From assembly GCA_037693485.1 (NCBI GenBank), contig CM075351.1:104488001-104552000 (forward strand): a DNA stretch of 64,000 nt, in the 5' to 3' direction. Each line of letters starts with the position of its first letter. Position 1 is the stretch's first letter. This document shows positions 11,395 to 23,840 of this stretch, piece by piece. The notes below the pieces were generated by a model that was given only the letters and a program-made list of their open reading frames with translations, searched no databases and was not told the origin of the DNA. A program made the position numbers and the translations under genes. Source of the DNA: Kitagawia praeruptora. Its lineage: Eukaryota; Streptophyta; Magnoliopsida; Apiales; Apiaceae.

Positions 11395-13163
11395 GTGGTG
11401 AAGTTGTGTAAATTCTTGTACTTGCTTAAATTAATTATGTGTTAATTGATTTGATTGTTACATGAATAAATTGTTGCATGATTAAATTGCTATGTGAATT
11501 TGAATTATGAATTGTATAATGAGTTGTAGTGGAGATATTAGGTTGACTTAGAGTTGCTTGGTGATTAGTAGTAGTCGAATGTTGATGGAGATTGTAGGCA
11601 TTAGAAGTGTATTGTGTTTGCCTTGTGTTGTTTGAGCCGGTTATAGTCCGGTATGGTTGATGACTATACAAAGGAGATGCCGCCGAAATTTCTAAAAATA
11701 TAATAAAGCGATTTCTAAAACTCTAAGGCACATCTCCAATGTTAAGTCGTAGTGTCATTATAGTACTATGCCATACTATATTATATGTTAGGTGATTTAC
11801 GTGCTATGTGACTTATGTGCTTACATGTATATAAACATATATGTGTATATAGTTATAAAGATATCGATGGGGCGTTAGCATTATTAGGATTGTCTTGTGG
11901 TATGTAAACTAATGAGGGGAAAATAAGATATTGTTATTATTATTATAGGTCCGAGTAGGAGGCCTGGCAAGGAGCCGATTGAAGAGGACGCTATCTAGTG
12001 CAAACTCATGATTTAAGGCAAGTGTACTATCCTACCTTGTTGTTACCATATGATGAATGCCATGAGATATCGAATTGTTAAATTGTCACAAACTAGTACC
12101 ATGTTCTTTCCGACCTTATCATTGTCATATACCTTGTGATTGATTTCACAACCTTTGAACTTGACTTGACTTGTTAATCGATGACCATATTACTTGGAAA
12201 CCCTTTGGTATTTTCTTGAATTATTGAATCCTTGAAACAACTATATAAATACTCTTGCATGATTAATCCTTTTCAACTTTAAAACACTTATTGATTCTTG
12301 ACTTATTTCTTGACTTAACCAAGATACTAAACAGAATCCCAACTCCCAAGAGTTTGAAATGTTTGACTTTCTTCACTTTGCCTTGTCATTTATTCGAAAT
12401 CTGAAAATCCATTCTTGTTGATTAGCAACTTGATATTACATTGATATTCTTGTTTCTTTGAGATGAATTGAAATTGACAGACTTTCATTTGACCTTTATG
12501 GAATTGGATGGAATGTTACTTTGACCGAGGCGCCGGTCCAAATCATTTTATTATTATGGGCCAATGTGTGCCTGGGATCCCCTCATATTTGAGAACCACG
12601 TATTGGATATACGGGTTCGGAGCTTTGACGTGGGCTGATCACCCAGCTTTGCTCGTAGCATCTTATCAGATATTCCAATTCCTTCTCATTTTATTTTGAT
12701 ATTGATTCAGTTGATACCTTTCATTGCAGATTGATATATCTTGCTTTACATTTGATTATTCTGCCAGTCTTATATTGTTGGTTTATGCACTTGCTGAGCA
12801 ATTGGCTCAATGATTTTATTTTCCTTAACCTTTCAGTGAAACTCGAAGATGGTAAGGACTCTTCAGACTGCGCGTAAGAGTTGTGGTGGTTCAGGTGTAG
12901 CCTATAGGAGGCGTTCCATGTAGAAGGGAGTGACGATCTGATGGATCTTATTTTGCTAGAACTTTGAACTTAGTCTGTAATAATTCTGAACTTAGAATAA
13001 TTTGTGGTTTGTAATAATAAATTGTTTTGAATTGGTAGTTTATATTGTTTCAAACTCTTACCTATTGGCGATCTAGGCGTGGGATTGGTAATGTCTAATT
13101 AATTAATATGCATGCTTTACCATTATCTAGTTAAATTTGATTAAGGGATTTGGGGTCGTCACA
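9980..13163 (+). mobile_element. Solo LTR, 3.2 kb, TSD ACTAT
   Basis: This 3184-bp segment starts TGTAATATCTAGG and ends GGGGTCGTCACA. It is flanked by perfect 5-bp direct repeats ACTAT at 9975-9979 and 13164-13168. There is no internal retroviral coding region, so it is a solo LTR left after LTR-LTR recombination, or a very long single LTR. A 'cttgctgagcaattggctca' segment near its 3' part (12789 onward) resembles other long Gypsy LTRs in this window. It carries a purine-rich GA tract. Short open frames such as 12508-12699 are not convincing genes. Confidence 0.85.
11275..11395. repeat. GA-rich purine tract
   Basis: About 120 bp is almost purely purine on the plus strand (GAGAGA runs with GGCCGA interruptions). 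It lies within the solo LTR, where GA/CT tracts are often close to the promoter or untranslated leader. The placement is seen; a regulatory role is inference. Confidence 0.85.
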
Positions 13164-13258
13164 ACTATCGACCTAACTGACTTCTGGATAAGTCCTAAAC
13201 ATCAGGGACGGGATAATTGAGTCAGTTACATGGATAATAACAACATATACATGGAATA

Positions 13259-13281
13259 TGTATATATATATATATATATAA
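13259..13281. repeat. (AT)n microsatellite
   Basis: About eleven perfect AT dinucleotides lie within the downstream half of the split Tat-like LTR. Confidence 0.85.
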
Positions 13282-13869
13282 ATACATATGGTGGATAATC
13301 ATGGAAACATAAGGATAATTCTCATGGATGGTGGAATAACTAATTGGATCAGCTTTGTTGGAGGAGATAAGGCATATCAAAACGTGGCTGAGCTATCAAC
13401 AAGGAGTCCAAAACCCTAGAACTACATGGGACTTGATTCCTATAAGTATAGGATATGTAGGCACTTTGCAAGGGTTGACTCTAACTTCTCTCTACAAAAA
13501 TCATGTCGAAAACTTGAGCAATGCACATATCTGGCAGCTGGGATCGACTGAGTAGGAATTACTCCATCCTTGCTATCCGGTGACCTTGCAAACTCAGTCC
13601 CAAAATTATTACAAACAACCGCCCATTCTGGCAGTTGAATGACGGGCTGTAAACGCTCGAAAGCCAATTCTGCAGCCGAAAATCAATCGATTCATCCGTT
13701 ATTCCAGCGATATTCTCTCGAAGTGTTGTACCAAATTCCTCTCACAACACTGAGAAAGTGTTTTTTATTATTAAATATGAGATATTGAAAGAAACTAATA
13801 AATTTAATAGTGAAGAAATTTAGTATTTATGATAACCCTAATAAATGGGAGACGCATTCCAAAATAGTA

Positions 13870-14137
13870 CTCCCTCCGTTTCAAAATACATGTCCCTTTT
13901 GAAAAATAGATTAGTCCTAAATTACATGTCATTTTTCTTCTTTAAATGCAAATTTATGGGTAGTTTTATAAAACTATCCCTACATTTATTTTATCAAAAA
14001 TTTGACTTTTTCATACATAGCTCTATTCTCATTTTTCAATGTAATAAGGGTATTAGTTGAAAAATTTTATCCAAGTAACCTTTATCTTAATATATGTGTA
14101 TTTTACGAAAGAGACATGTAAAATGTAAAGATGAGAG
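13870..14137. mobile_element. Stowaway-like MITE
   Basis: This starts CTCCCTCCGTTTCAAAATAC and ends with a decayed inverse (GAGACATGTAAAATG...GATGAGAG). It is flanked by TA dinucleotides, 268 bp in all, with no coding capacity. The CTCCCTCCGT terminus is the hallmark of plant Tc1/mariner-derived Stowaway elements. The right terminus carries several substitutions, suggesting an old insertion. Confidence 0.75.
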
Positions 14138-14304
14138 TAATCTTAAACAAATGACAAGATAAGACACTACTCCTATTATTTAGTGTTTATTTAGTGTTTT
14201 TGGTGTTTTGACTTTTGAGAACGTTGGAAAAGGTCACATAATCTCTTCTCTATGAGCACGCTTGCTCTTTCTCTCTTTTAGTCTCTCTTTTGCAATTAAA
14301 ACAA

Positions 14305-14536
14305 GGGATATTCCAAATGGTACCCCTGTACAATTGGCTTTTCCATTTGGTACCATCCAACATTTTTGATTTCCAAATGGTACCATTGTACTTTTGGCTT
14401 CATCCATTTTATACCATTCTGTCAAGCAAACATTAGTCAAATGTTAGATTATTCTTAATGGTACCACTATACAATTGGTTTGTCCAGATGGTACCATTCA
14501 ATATTTTTGACTTCTACGTGGTACCATTTTTCTCTC
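14305..14536 (+). repeat. MULE left terminal inverted repeat
   Basis: This is the left arm of the MULE. It contains five or more copies of TGGTACCA (some degenerate) at about 45-60-bp spacing, several followed by a 'TGTACWWTTGGCTT'-like tail. The right arm mirrors them with substitutions. Regularly repeated palindromes in the arms are candidates for transposase binding; that role is inferred. Confidence 0.9.
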
Positions 14537-14840
14537 ACTTATGTCAAATTTTCCTCTGAATTTCACAATTTATCTATTTATTTTACTCTATAATAATTCA
14601 TTGATTCTCTCACTTTTTCTGATCAACATCCAAGTCATTAATTAGTCTGGTATAGGGCTATAAACGAACCGAGCCGAGCTTTGACCAAAACGAGCCGAGC
14701 TTTGACCTTAACGAACCGAGCCGAGCTTTGATCTTAACGAACCGAGCCGAACTTTGATCGAACCGAGCCGAACTCGAGTTGTTCACGAACAGCCTCGAGC
14801 CGATCCGAGCTCGATCCAAGCTCGAGCTGTTCGCGAACAA

Positions 14841-15883
14841 TTAATTTGGTTGGAGATCTAAGTAGATCACTACTATTCTAACTAGTACTCGTAACTAGTG
14901 TTTTGTCACGGATTGTTGTTTCTATTTTTTAAAAAATATTCATCGACGATCCAACCGTACAGATGACAAGATATATTTAATTTAGTGATATTCCCAAATT
15001 TTTAAAAAATAAAAAATTAATTTGGTTGGAGATCTTAGTAGATCACTACTATTCTAACTAGTACTCGTAACTAGTGCTTTGTCACGGATTGTTGTTTCTA
15101 TTTTTTAAAAAATATTTATCGACGATCCAACCGTACATATGTCAAGATATATTAAATTTATTGATATTCCCAAATTTTTAAAAAATAAAAAATTAATTTG
15201 GTTGGAGATCTTAGTAGATCACTACTATTCTAACTAGTACTCGTAACTAGTGCTTTGTCACGGATTGTTGTTTCTATTTTTTAAAAAATATTTATCGACG
15301 ATCCAACCGTATAGATGTCAAGATATATTTAATTTAGTGATATTCCCAAATTTTTAAAAAATTAAAAATTAATTTGGTTGGAGATCTTAGTAGATCACTA
15401 CTATTATAACTAGTACTAGTAACTAGTGCTTTGTCACAGATTGTTGTTTTTATTTTTTTAAAAATATTTATCGACGATCCAATCGTACAGATGTCAAGAT
15501 ATATTTAATTTAGTGATATTCCTAAATTTTTAAAAAATAAAAAAATTAATTTGGTTGGAGATCTTAGTAGATCACTACTATTCTAACTAGTACTAGTAAC
15601 TAGTGCTTTGTCACAGATTGTTGTTTTTATTTTTTAAAAAATATTTATCGACGATCCAACCGTACAGATGTCAAGATATATTTAATTTAGTGATATTCCC
15701 AAATTTTTTAAAAATAAAAAATTAATTTGATTGGAGATCTTAGTAGATCACTACTATTCTAACTAGTGCTTTGTCACGGATTGTTGTTTCTATTTTTTAA
15801 AAAATATTTATCGACGATCCAACCGTACAGATGTCAAGATATATTTAATTTAGTGATATTCCCAAATTTTTATAAAATAAAAA
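14841..15883. repeat. 176-bp satellite array, six copies
   Basis: Monomer starts at 14841, 15017, 15193, 15369, 15546 and 15722 give a regular 176-177-bp period. A last partial copy begins near 15884. Monomers are highly similar (a few substitutions each; the sixth lacks about 14 bp around the AACTAGTACTCGTAACTAG block). The unit includes TTAATTTGGTTGGAGATC, TTGTCACGGATTGTTG and ATCGACGATCCAACCGT. The array begins directly inside the left subterminal region of the hAT-like element. A diverged array of the same family lies at 28440-29165. Confidence 0.9.
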
Positions 15884-15899
15884 ATTGATTTGGCTGAAA

Positions 15900-16772
15900 A
15901 GCTGCAAATTACAAGATAAAACAAATTACAAACATTTAAACAAATTAAAACTTCAAATTACAAGATAATATGATTAATTGAATCTGCAAACTTGGTTATA
16001 TTCAAAGACTTGATATCTCGGTCACAAAACATGAATATCTTTCTTTTAATAACAATGTTTAAGTGACAACTGACATGTCTTCATCATCATGTTTTACTTT
16101 TCTACTTTTTCTTCTTTTTTTGAAACTACTTTTTCTACTTTTAATAACAATGTTTAAAATTACAAGACTCCAAGTACATAAGATAAGAATTGGAACAGCA
16201 CACCTCTCATTGAATATACAACATGAAAAATCTATACAACTCTAATCGTAGATTTGATATTTAATTAAAAGATCAAAACTTTTAAAATTTATATTTACTT
16301 CATTTTTTATTTTAAAAATATGGGGATGTTTGAAATTTCATGATATATATTTTAGAAATTTTAAATTTATTTTTTACTAATTTTCTAATTTATTTCGATT
16401 TTAGAAATCTTAAAGTGATTTTTATTTTTTATTTTCATCATTTTAAAATTTCCTAATTTGCCCATGTCTCTCTTAAATCCCTAATTGACATCTTACTTTC
16501 CCAAAAATGTTTCAGTCGGCTTCTTTGACTCTCATCTCTCACAACCCTCGTTCTTTCCCATTTCTCCCTCCCCTCCCTTAACTATTATATATACTTATGT
16601 ATACATATATGGTGTTCGTGTGTGCTGAGCTGCTGGCGTGTGTGCGTGGCGAGCTGGGTGTGTACAATTCTATGTATAATTGTAATTCCAAGCTGAGTTG
16701 TGCTACTGCTTTATACAAACAAGTTCCTTTATCTGTTTTAGTCGTTTGTTTTGGTGTTAACCAATGTTCTTT
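15900..16772. other. No recognisable gene
   Basis: AT-rich sequence lies between the satellite array and the LARD insertion. Short frames (16063-16245, 16597-16824) show no recognisable motif. A pyrimidine-rich stretch at 16550-16580 precedes a TATATATAC segment, but nothing supports a promoter call. Confidence 0.5.
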
Positions 16773-18470
16773 TGTTTACACTAAATCACGCAAGCGTACG
16801 TGGTCACAAGTAATACAGATATAAGTCGAGTTCGTTCCCACAGAGATCTGGTTATGGTTTCAATTCAGTTTTGCACCTATGCAACAATGTATGGTTTTTA
16901 TTCACTGCTAAGACAAATAACAAATTGGGGTTTGATTAACTAAATTAAACTAAGATGCAAATCATAAAACTAAGAATTAAATTAACTAATAAGAATAGAA
17001 ATCGAATTACTTATGAGAATAAAAACATGGGACTCTAACTTCATTATCTACTTCACTTAGAGTTGATGCCTTTAATCACTATATGCAATGGTTATGATAT
17101 CTGATCAGACAACACGAAACAAGTACACGCTACCTCTCAGTATACGTATACCAAACTAAACACACATCCACAAAAGAGATAGAAGATGAAAAGACACCAA
17201 TTATGCTTAGACCCTATATCTCTATAGAATTTGAAAACATAACGGTTGAAGAACAAGTTATCCACATTGATCACATAGGGCAGTATAATATCTCTATTTA
17301 CGCCACAAATCATGATGTTAAAACATCAACCTATCCTATGCTAGCATGGCAAGTTCTAAATCTCAAGATCCACTCTCGCTTCACAAGAGATTAACAAATT
17401 AGATGTTAGCTACGCATCAAAATTCATAAAGCACAACCATACGAGGATATCAGATATACATCACACACAGATCTGTAAAGCATCAAGATACTAAAGCTCC
17501 ATAAATAAATCTGTTAGAATCCCATGACAACGATTAGTTCATCATTGAACCTCTCGTCATCATGGGATCAAGTGAAACCATGATAAAAATAAAGTATGAA
17601 AAGATACAAATAAACCTAAGTAATTGATATGTAATGGTCCTCTCAAATTACAATGGTAGGATGTGTTTATATAGGCTCTAGAAGTCTTGTCCACCAAACA
17701 ATTGCCTTTTTAGAGTTGGAATAGAAGATTGGCAATTTCCGTTCTTGAATGAGAATAGAATTGCAAATTTCATGTATAGATCTGATTCTGGAATGTTCTA
17801 GCCGCCCAAAGCAATTACCATACTTATTAGAAGTAGGAATTATAGCAATTTCCTTGTCAAAGTTGAATTTCTGCAGTTCGGCACATAATACGTTTCCTAA
17901 ACTGATTCGGTTTTTAAGGAAAATTCGTAGCTAACTTTTCTTCAATATTTCTGGCCCGTTATAGTTGTAATTGGACATTTGGACCACTTTAGAATGATAG
18001 AGAATCTCGTTAGCTTCGCGTGGACAGTAAGATCGTCCAAAACAGACTTGTAGAACTCAAGATATGGCCAAAACAATGAATCAGCAATCTGGCAGAATTT
18101 TTCAGGGGCAACCTGCGCCCAACAGTCTGTTCTTCACGCAGCCTGCGCCCACCACGCGCAACTTGCACGTGCAACACCTGTTCCATGTTGTATAAAATCT
18201 CCCAAGCTTCGCGTGGGCAGTAAGATCACTGAAAATGGACTTATAGAACTCCAGATATGGCCAAAATAGTGTAGACTGCGCAACCTTCCGGAAAATCCAA
18301 ATTTTAATCAATTAATCCTCCAAAAACGACAGAAGCATCCACCATAATCAACATTCTTGCAAACCTGCACAACTACACAAAACACATCAAAACTACAAGA
18401 AACTTGAGTCCAAGATAATCAATTTAAGCCGATTTGGAACGCTCTAAGTTGATATAAAATCCACTTATCA
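16773..18470 (-). repeat. 3' LTR of the LARD
   Basis: In element orientation this LTR starts TGATAAGTGGATTTTATATC and ends GTGATTTAGTGTAAACA. It lies next to the polypurine tract. Short frames present in both LTRs (for example 17203-17394 and its copy at 21915) are shared only because the LTRs are duplicates. Confidence 0.93.
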
Positions 18471-18482
18471 CACCCCCAAACT
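18471..18482 (-). other. Polypurine tract of the LARD
   Basis: On the minus strand AGTTTGGGGGTG immediately precedes the LTR start TGATAAG. The upstream CTTGAGGACAAGCATCGG block is a conserved neighbour of this tract in Athila/Tat-related elements, as I recall it. Confidence 0.85.
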
Positions 18483-20400
18483 TAAACCGATGCTTGTCCT
18501 CAAGCATAAACAACTAACTCTACCTAACTAGTACCACTTCCGTAGGTGATCACGGTTGCATTTGGCATATGCAACAAGCCCTTTAAACCCCTAGGCAGCC
18601 CTAGTGGACGAGTAAGGTCTCGTGAGGGCCTATAGCGAATGTACCCACAAAATCCATCTAACTTAATGCAATGCAATGCATGAATGCAACTAAATGAAAA
18701 TGCAATTAATCTAGTACTAATATCCTACCATACCTTCAAATCCTCTCATGCCATATCAACTTAAGAATCAAAGTAAATACGAAATGTCTTGGTGTCGGAA
18801 GTGCAAGTATTCACATAGTCTACTCAATGAACATGCATAAGTTCTCACAAGTCCATGTCAAATGTAAGAATAAGTTAGTAATCATGCTAAGCCTACAAGA
18901 GTACATCTTTGAGACAAAACTCGGGATCTCATACGCAAAAACAAGTAAACACTCACAATCCACTCACAAAAGAATACTCTCTCAAGAACAAGGGTAAGTG
19001 TATCACTCAATTCCAACAAAATCATAAGCATGCTTGACATTTGGTATCAATCTAACTCTTAACACAACATACATCAATGACGATAATCAAAAGGTCTTTA
19101 ATTTGGGTTGTAACGGGGCTAGGGACAAGGTATGTCAAATAAGCCAAATCAGGTGAAGTGTCAAAAGCTAGTAAGTACCATAATAAATCATACACAACAC
19201 CCTATTTAACCCCCACATAATTTTTACTAAAAACAAACACTCGACTAGTCGACTAAAATAGGATCACAACAAACACAAACATGCTCTCATAATATATTTT
19301 TTCCCTTTTTTTCTTCTTTTTTTTTCCTTTTTTTCTTTTCTTTTCTTTTTTTTTTCTTCGAGAGCTAAATATAACACAAAAAATAATATAAACAATAACA
19401 ATGATCCCACAATTTTATTACACATGCCGACTATCAAGTACACAACCCAATTTTCAATATTTCCCCCAAAAGTAAGACCAACAATAAACCCCTCCTTACA
19501 CACCTTATTACTCCCTTAAGCACTCTACTAGCCTTTATCAATGTAGGTTCAAATTAATGTAAGGCCAATACAAGAAAAAGGTCTAGGCAAGTAATGTGGT
19601 ATGTCACCGAAAAAATAGGATTAAGCTCAAGGGGTTAACTAATTGATCATGTAAACATGATATGGTAATATGGGAAAATATGCTGTTATTCCTAATTGCC
19701 TTTATCATTTTAATTATCAAATAATGTCATGTGTTTTAAGAAAGACCTAAAACAACTGCTAGCAATGCAAATAATCCGTGTACACTCAAGCAAACGAATA
19801 AATTGCAACAAATATGCAATAAGGCTCAAAAGCTCACTTGGTGGAAAAACATACTCAATCCCAAGCAAAAATCTCTCTAACGCACCTACTTGTATTAAAA
19901 GCATGGAAACAAAATCATCTTGCACATATTCATGTCCTTCTAATCACTTACAACATTCAATAAGTCTACTAGCTTCAACTTACTAGTGTATGTGTTTGCA
20001 CAAGAACAAAGCATATCACTTCTCAATCAAAAGCGTCAACAACACAAAATTCCTATCAAGCATGGGTGCAAATGCAAACTATTATGAACTCACATGATAT
20101 ATGAACATAAAAATAGAATGTCCTATATGAAACAAACGTAGATAACACGAACATAAATGCATAATTTACTACTACTAATATGCAAAGCATGAAATCCTAC
20201 ATGAACACAATGACTCATAATCACAAATAACTACATATACACTACTTATCCCCCAAACTTGAAATATTCAATGTCCGCATTGAATGGAAGTAAATACGAG
20301 GGATAGTAGAAAACATACCTAAATAAAATTACCGAAAAACGTGGGTTGCCTCCCACGAAGCGCTTCTTTAACGTCAATAGCTTGACGTTACTTCCAAGCC
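18483..20400. other. LARD non-coding interior
   Basis: About 1.9 kb lies between the ORF and the polypurine tract without a recognisable coding region. It includes a T-rich low-complexity run at about 19300-19360. Short frames in either direction (19264-19503, 19710-19925) are low-complexity or unrecognised. Confidence 0.6.
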
Positions 20401-20404
20401 TCCA

Positions 20405-21340
20405 TTAAGGATGATAATAGTTTGCCTGGTCCTCTCTTCGTGAGACTTCATCGTCATCACGGTGGCACACTTTCTGCCACTTCTCCTCGCTTGGCCTATT
20501 CATGTAACAACTATGTCCTAGTCCAATGCCTTCATCTGTTGACCCAAAATCTCTCAATTTGTTAAACAACACACATTCGCGGGCTTCGCTTGAATATAAT
20601 GGAGGAGGGTAAATGTAAGTTGCTGAAGCCTTTGGTTCCTCAAACAGAACTTCCTCCATTGGCTCTAATGAGCTACCTCCATCTTTATACTCTGAGACAA
20701 GTAGAAGACCTGCATCTTTCCCATGGGCATCAGCCTCTTGGTACGCACATACCAATTCTCAAAATTTCTGCATCTCAACATTGTCTGTCCCAAATAGTGC
20801 CCTTTCCACATCTTCCACCATCCTAACATGATCAAATTCCTCACATGGCTTGCGAATGCTCACCTCACCTTGGAATTTGTCTTCCTCAATTAAGCATGAA
20901 GTACCTTGCTCCAAGTCACCGTTATTCTCTCGTGTTGCCTCTAGCATGAATTGTTGATTCTCTTGTTCTAAGGCACTCAAAACTTGAGCAACAAGTGTCC
21001 CCATAGATTTGATAGACTTCTCATGATTCTCTACAAGCATCCTAATCTCCTTCCTAATCTCCTTCAAATCATCAACCTCATCAGACTGAAAAGTAGGAAT
21101 AGGTTGCTGATGTTGAAATTCTTCACTACCAAAGACATATGACATATCTGGAACATCTTGCTGGTACTGTTGAGGATGGTATTGAAAATATGGTTGTTCC
21201 TCATAAGTGACATATGGATCAACTCCTTCGTAGTAACAATATTGTGAGGGATCATGAATGCCCAAACACTGCTGACATTGCTGAGGCATGGATGTCCTTG
21301 AATATGCCCACCATGGCAACTCCTCGCATACCATCTTCAA
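20405..21340 (-). pseudogene. LARD internal ORF, function unknown, one in-frame TGA
   Basis: From an ATG at 21340 a 193-codon frame runs to a TGA at 20759-20761. The same frame continues without other interruption for about 117 further codons to 20405, so one nonsense change separates two halves. The product is Gln-, Pro- and Tyr-rich at first (QQCQQC, YHPQQYQQ), then has a helical, charged block (DLKEIRKEIRMLVENHEKSI), then an acidic C-terminal half. There is no zinc knuckle, protease or capsid signature. The coding region may begin upstream through a spliced leader, since a TTTTGTTTAG acceptor-like site precedes it. I do not recognise the family. Confidence 0.55.
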
Positions 21341-21459
21341 ACACTCAAGTACCTGAACACACCGAACTAAACAAAATAGGTAAGAAAAACAAATCCGAGT
21401 CAGTGAACTCTAACGACCACTATTGACAATCACATAAACCAAAAATAAAACACCGATGA

Positions 21460-21477
21460 TCCCCGGCAGCGGCGCCA
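21460..21477 (-). other. Gypsy primer-binding site
   Basis: On the minus strand TGGCGCCGCTGCCGGGGA lies seven bases inside the LTR end. This sequence type is used by plant Athila/Tat-lineage Gypsy elements and sets the transcription direction of the LARD. Confidence 0.88.
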
Positions 21478-21484
21478 AAAAACT

Positions 21485-23183
21485 TGTTTACACTAAATCA
21501 CGCAAGCGTACGTGGTCACAAGTAATACAGATATAAGTCGAGTTCGTTCCCACAGAGATCTGGTTATGGTTTCAATTCAGTTTTGCACCTATGCAACAAT
21601 GTATGGTTTTTATTCACTGCTAAGACAAATAACAAATTGGGGTTTGATTAACTAAATTAAACTAAGATGCAAATTATAAAACTAAGAATTAAATTAACTA
21701 ATAAGAATAGAAATCGAATTACTTATGAGAGTAAAAACATGGGACTCTAACTTCATTATCTACTTCACTTAGAGTTGATGCCTTTAATCACTATATGCAA
21801 TGGTTATGATATCTGATCAGACAACACGAAACAAGTACACGCTACCTCTCAGTATACGTATACCAAACTAAAAATACATCCACAAAAGAGATAGAAGATG
21901 AAAAGACACCAATTATGCTTAGACCCTATATCTCTATAGAATTTGAAAACATAACGGTTGAAGAACAAGTAATCCACATTGATCACATAGGGCAGCATAA
22001 TATCTCTATTTACGCCACAAATCATGATGTTAAAACATCAACCTATCCTATGCTAGCATGGCAAGTTCTAAATCTCAAGATCCACTCTCGCTTCACAAGA
22101 GATTAACAAATTAGATGTTAGCTACGCATCAAAATTCATAAAGCACAACCATACGAGGATATCAGATATACATCACACACAGATCTGTAAAGCATCAAGA
22201 TACTAAAGCTCCATAAATAAATCCGTTAGAATCCCATGACAACGATTAGTTCATCATTGAACCTCTCGTCATCATGGGATCAAGTGAAACCATTATAAAA
22301 ATAAAGTATGAAAAGATACAAATAAACCTAAGTAATTGATATGTAATGGTCCTCTCAAATTACAATGGTAGGATGTGTTTATATAGGCTCTAAAAGTCTT
22401 GTCCACCAAACAATTGCCTTTTTAGAGTTGGAATAGAAGATTGGCAATTTCCGTTCTTGAATGAGAATAGAATTGCAAATTCCATGTGTAGATCTGATTC
22501 TGGAATGTTCTAGCCGCCCAAAGCAATTACCATACTTATTAGAAGTAGGAATTATAGCAATTTCCTTGTCAAAGTTGAATTTCTGCAGTTCGGCACATAA
22601 TACGTTTCCTAAACTGATTCGGTTTTTAAGGAAAATTCGTAGCTGACTTTTCTTCAATATTTCTGGCCCGTTCCAGTTGTAATTGGACATTTGGACCACT
22701 TTAGAATGATATAGAATCTCGTTAGCTTCGTGTGGACAGTAAGATCGTCCAAAACAGACTTGTAGAACTCAAGATATGGCCAAAACAGTGAATCAGCAAT
22801 CTGACAGAATTTTTCAGGGGCAACCTGCGCCCAACAGTCTGTTCTTCACGCAGCCTGCGCCCACCACGCGCAACTTGCACGTGAAACACCTGTTCCATGT
22901 TGTAGAAAATCTCCCAAGCTTCGCGTGGGCAGTAAGATCACTGAAAACGGATTTATAGAACTCCAGATATGGCCAAAATAGTGTAGACTGCGCAACCTTC
23001 CCGGAAAATCAGAATTTTAATCAATTAATCCTCCGGAAACGACAGAAGCATCCACCATAATCAACATTCTTGCAAACCTGCATAACTACACAAAACACAT
23101 CAAAACTACAAGAAACTTGAGTCCAAGACAATCAATTTAAGCCGATTTGGAACGCTCCAAGTTGATATAAAATCCACTTATCA
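21485..23183 (-). repeat. 5' LTR of the LARD
   Basis: This is the 1699-bp partner of 16773-18470, adjacent to the primer-binding site and to the right TCTTT duplication. It differs from the other copy at scattered single bases and a few indels, for example an extra C in the CTTCCCGG block. Confidence 0.93.
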
Positions 23184-23255
23184 TCTTTACCGAGTTCTGA
23201 GTTGTGTTTTGTTCGAATGGTTCTTTGAAGTATTGTTGAGTTTGTGTTCGTTGAT

Positions 23256-23840
23256 TAGGGGTGTTCATGGGTTCACCAAACCGATCAAACCGACCCAACC
23301 CGACCCTTTTTTCGGCCGTTCAAACCGATAAAAAAACCCTATACTTGATTGGGTTAGAAAATTTTCAAACCGATTTAAATTGGTTGGGTATGGGTTTTAT
23401 ATTTTTTCGACCAACCCAACCCGATCTAATATATAATTTTTATTTGATAATTTAATATAAATCTGTATATTATATGCAGATATGCATTACACAATATATC
23501 ATAATTATAGATGTATGATTACATATGGCATGTGTAATTTACATTACTAAAATTATAACATTAATTAAATTAAATATTGACAATAAAATCCTAAGTTACA
23601 CACAATTTTATTTTACTTAAGTTCTCAAAATGAGCTTTACTTTGCTTACTTTAATTTTTTTTATAAAATTATTTAACCCGTTCAAACCGAACCAAACCAA
23701 CCCAAACCGATATATAATGGGTAGGGTTGGGTTATAAAATTATTTTTTACGGATTGGGTTAAAAATTTTCAAACCGATTTAATCGGGTCGGGTTGAAAAA
23801 ACGTCATCAACCCGGCCAACCCGACCCGCCAACACCCCTA
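23256..23840. mobile_element. Non-autonomous hAT, TSD TCGTTGAT
   Basis: Ends TAGGGGTGTT...AACACCCCTA are perfect inverted repeats, flanked by perfect 8-bp duplications TCGTTGAT (23248-23255 and 23841-23848). Subterminal regions are rich in AACCGACCCAACCCGA/GGGTTGGG repeats in opposite orientation, the usual architecture of this hAT class. The element is 585 bp with no transposase. It is nested in the hAT-like element 14653-24166. Confidence 0.93.

Larger units (their letters stand above)
9632..13749 (+). mobile_element. LTR of Tat-like Gypsy, split by a solo LTR
   Basis: The ends TGTTGTG...CACAACA form a perfect 7-bp inverted match. The start follows a purine-rich tract, as expected for a 3' LTR in plus orientation. 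The LTR's own sequence is 9632-9979 plus 13169-13749, about 929 bp; the centre is a solo LTR with its own target duplication. CTGAG (13750-13754) would be the outer target duplication, but the partner copy is outside the window. A CTGAATG/AACCCC-rich segment at 9795-9915 gave no recognisable coding sequence. Confidence 0.55.
16773..23183 (-). mobile_element. Non-autonomous Gypsy LTR retrotransposon (LARD), TSD TCTTT
   Basis: This complete 6411-bp element is flanked by perfect TCTTT duplications (16768-16772 and 23184-23188). LTRs of 1698 and 1699 bp (16773-18470, 21485-23183) differ at roughly 30 sites, about 2%. On the minus strand the order is LTR, an Asp/Athila-Tat type primer site (TGGCGCCGCTGCCGGGGA), a 3.0 kb interior, a polypurine tract AGTTTGGGGGTG, then LTR. 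The interior has no gag nucleocapsid, protease, reverse transcriptase or integrase, only one conserved-looking leader ORF. Mobilisation must therefore have been in trans by an Athila/Tat-like partner. Relative recency follows from LTR identity. Confidence 0.93.

Noticed and set aside
17203..17394. 63-codon frame conserved with 21915-22106
   Set aside because: The two copies lie in the two LTRs of one recent element; identity reflects LTR duplication, not coding constraint.
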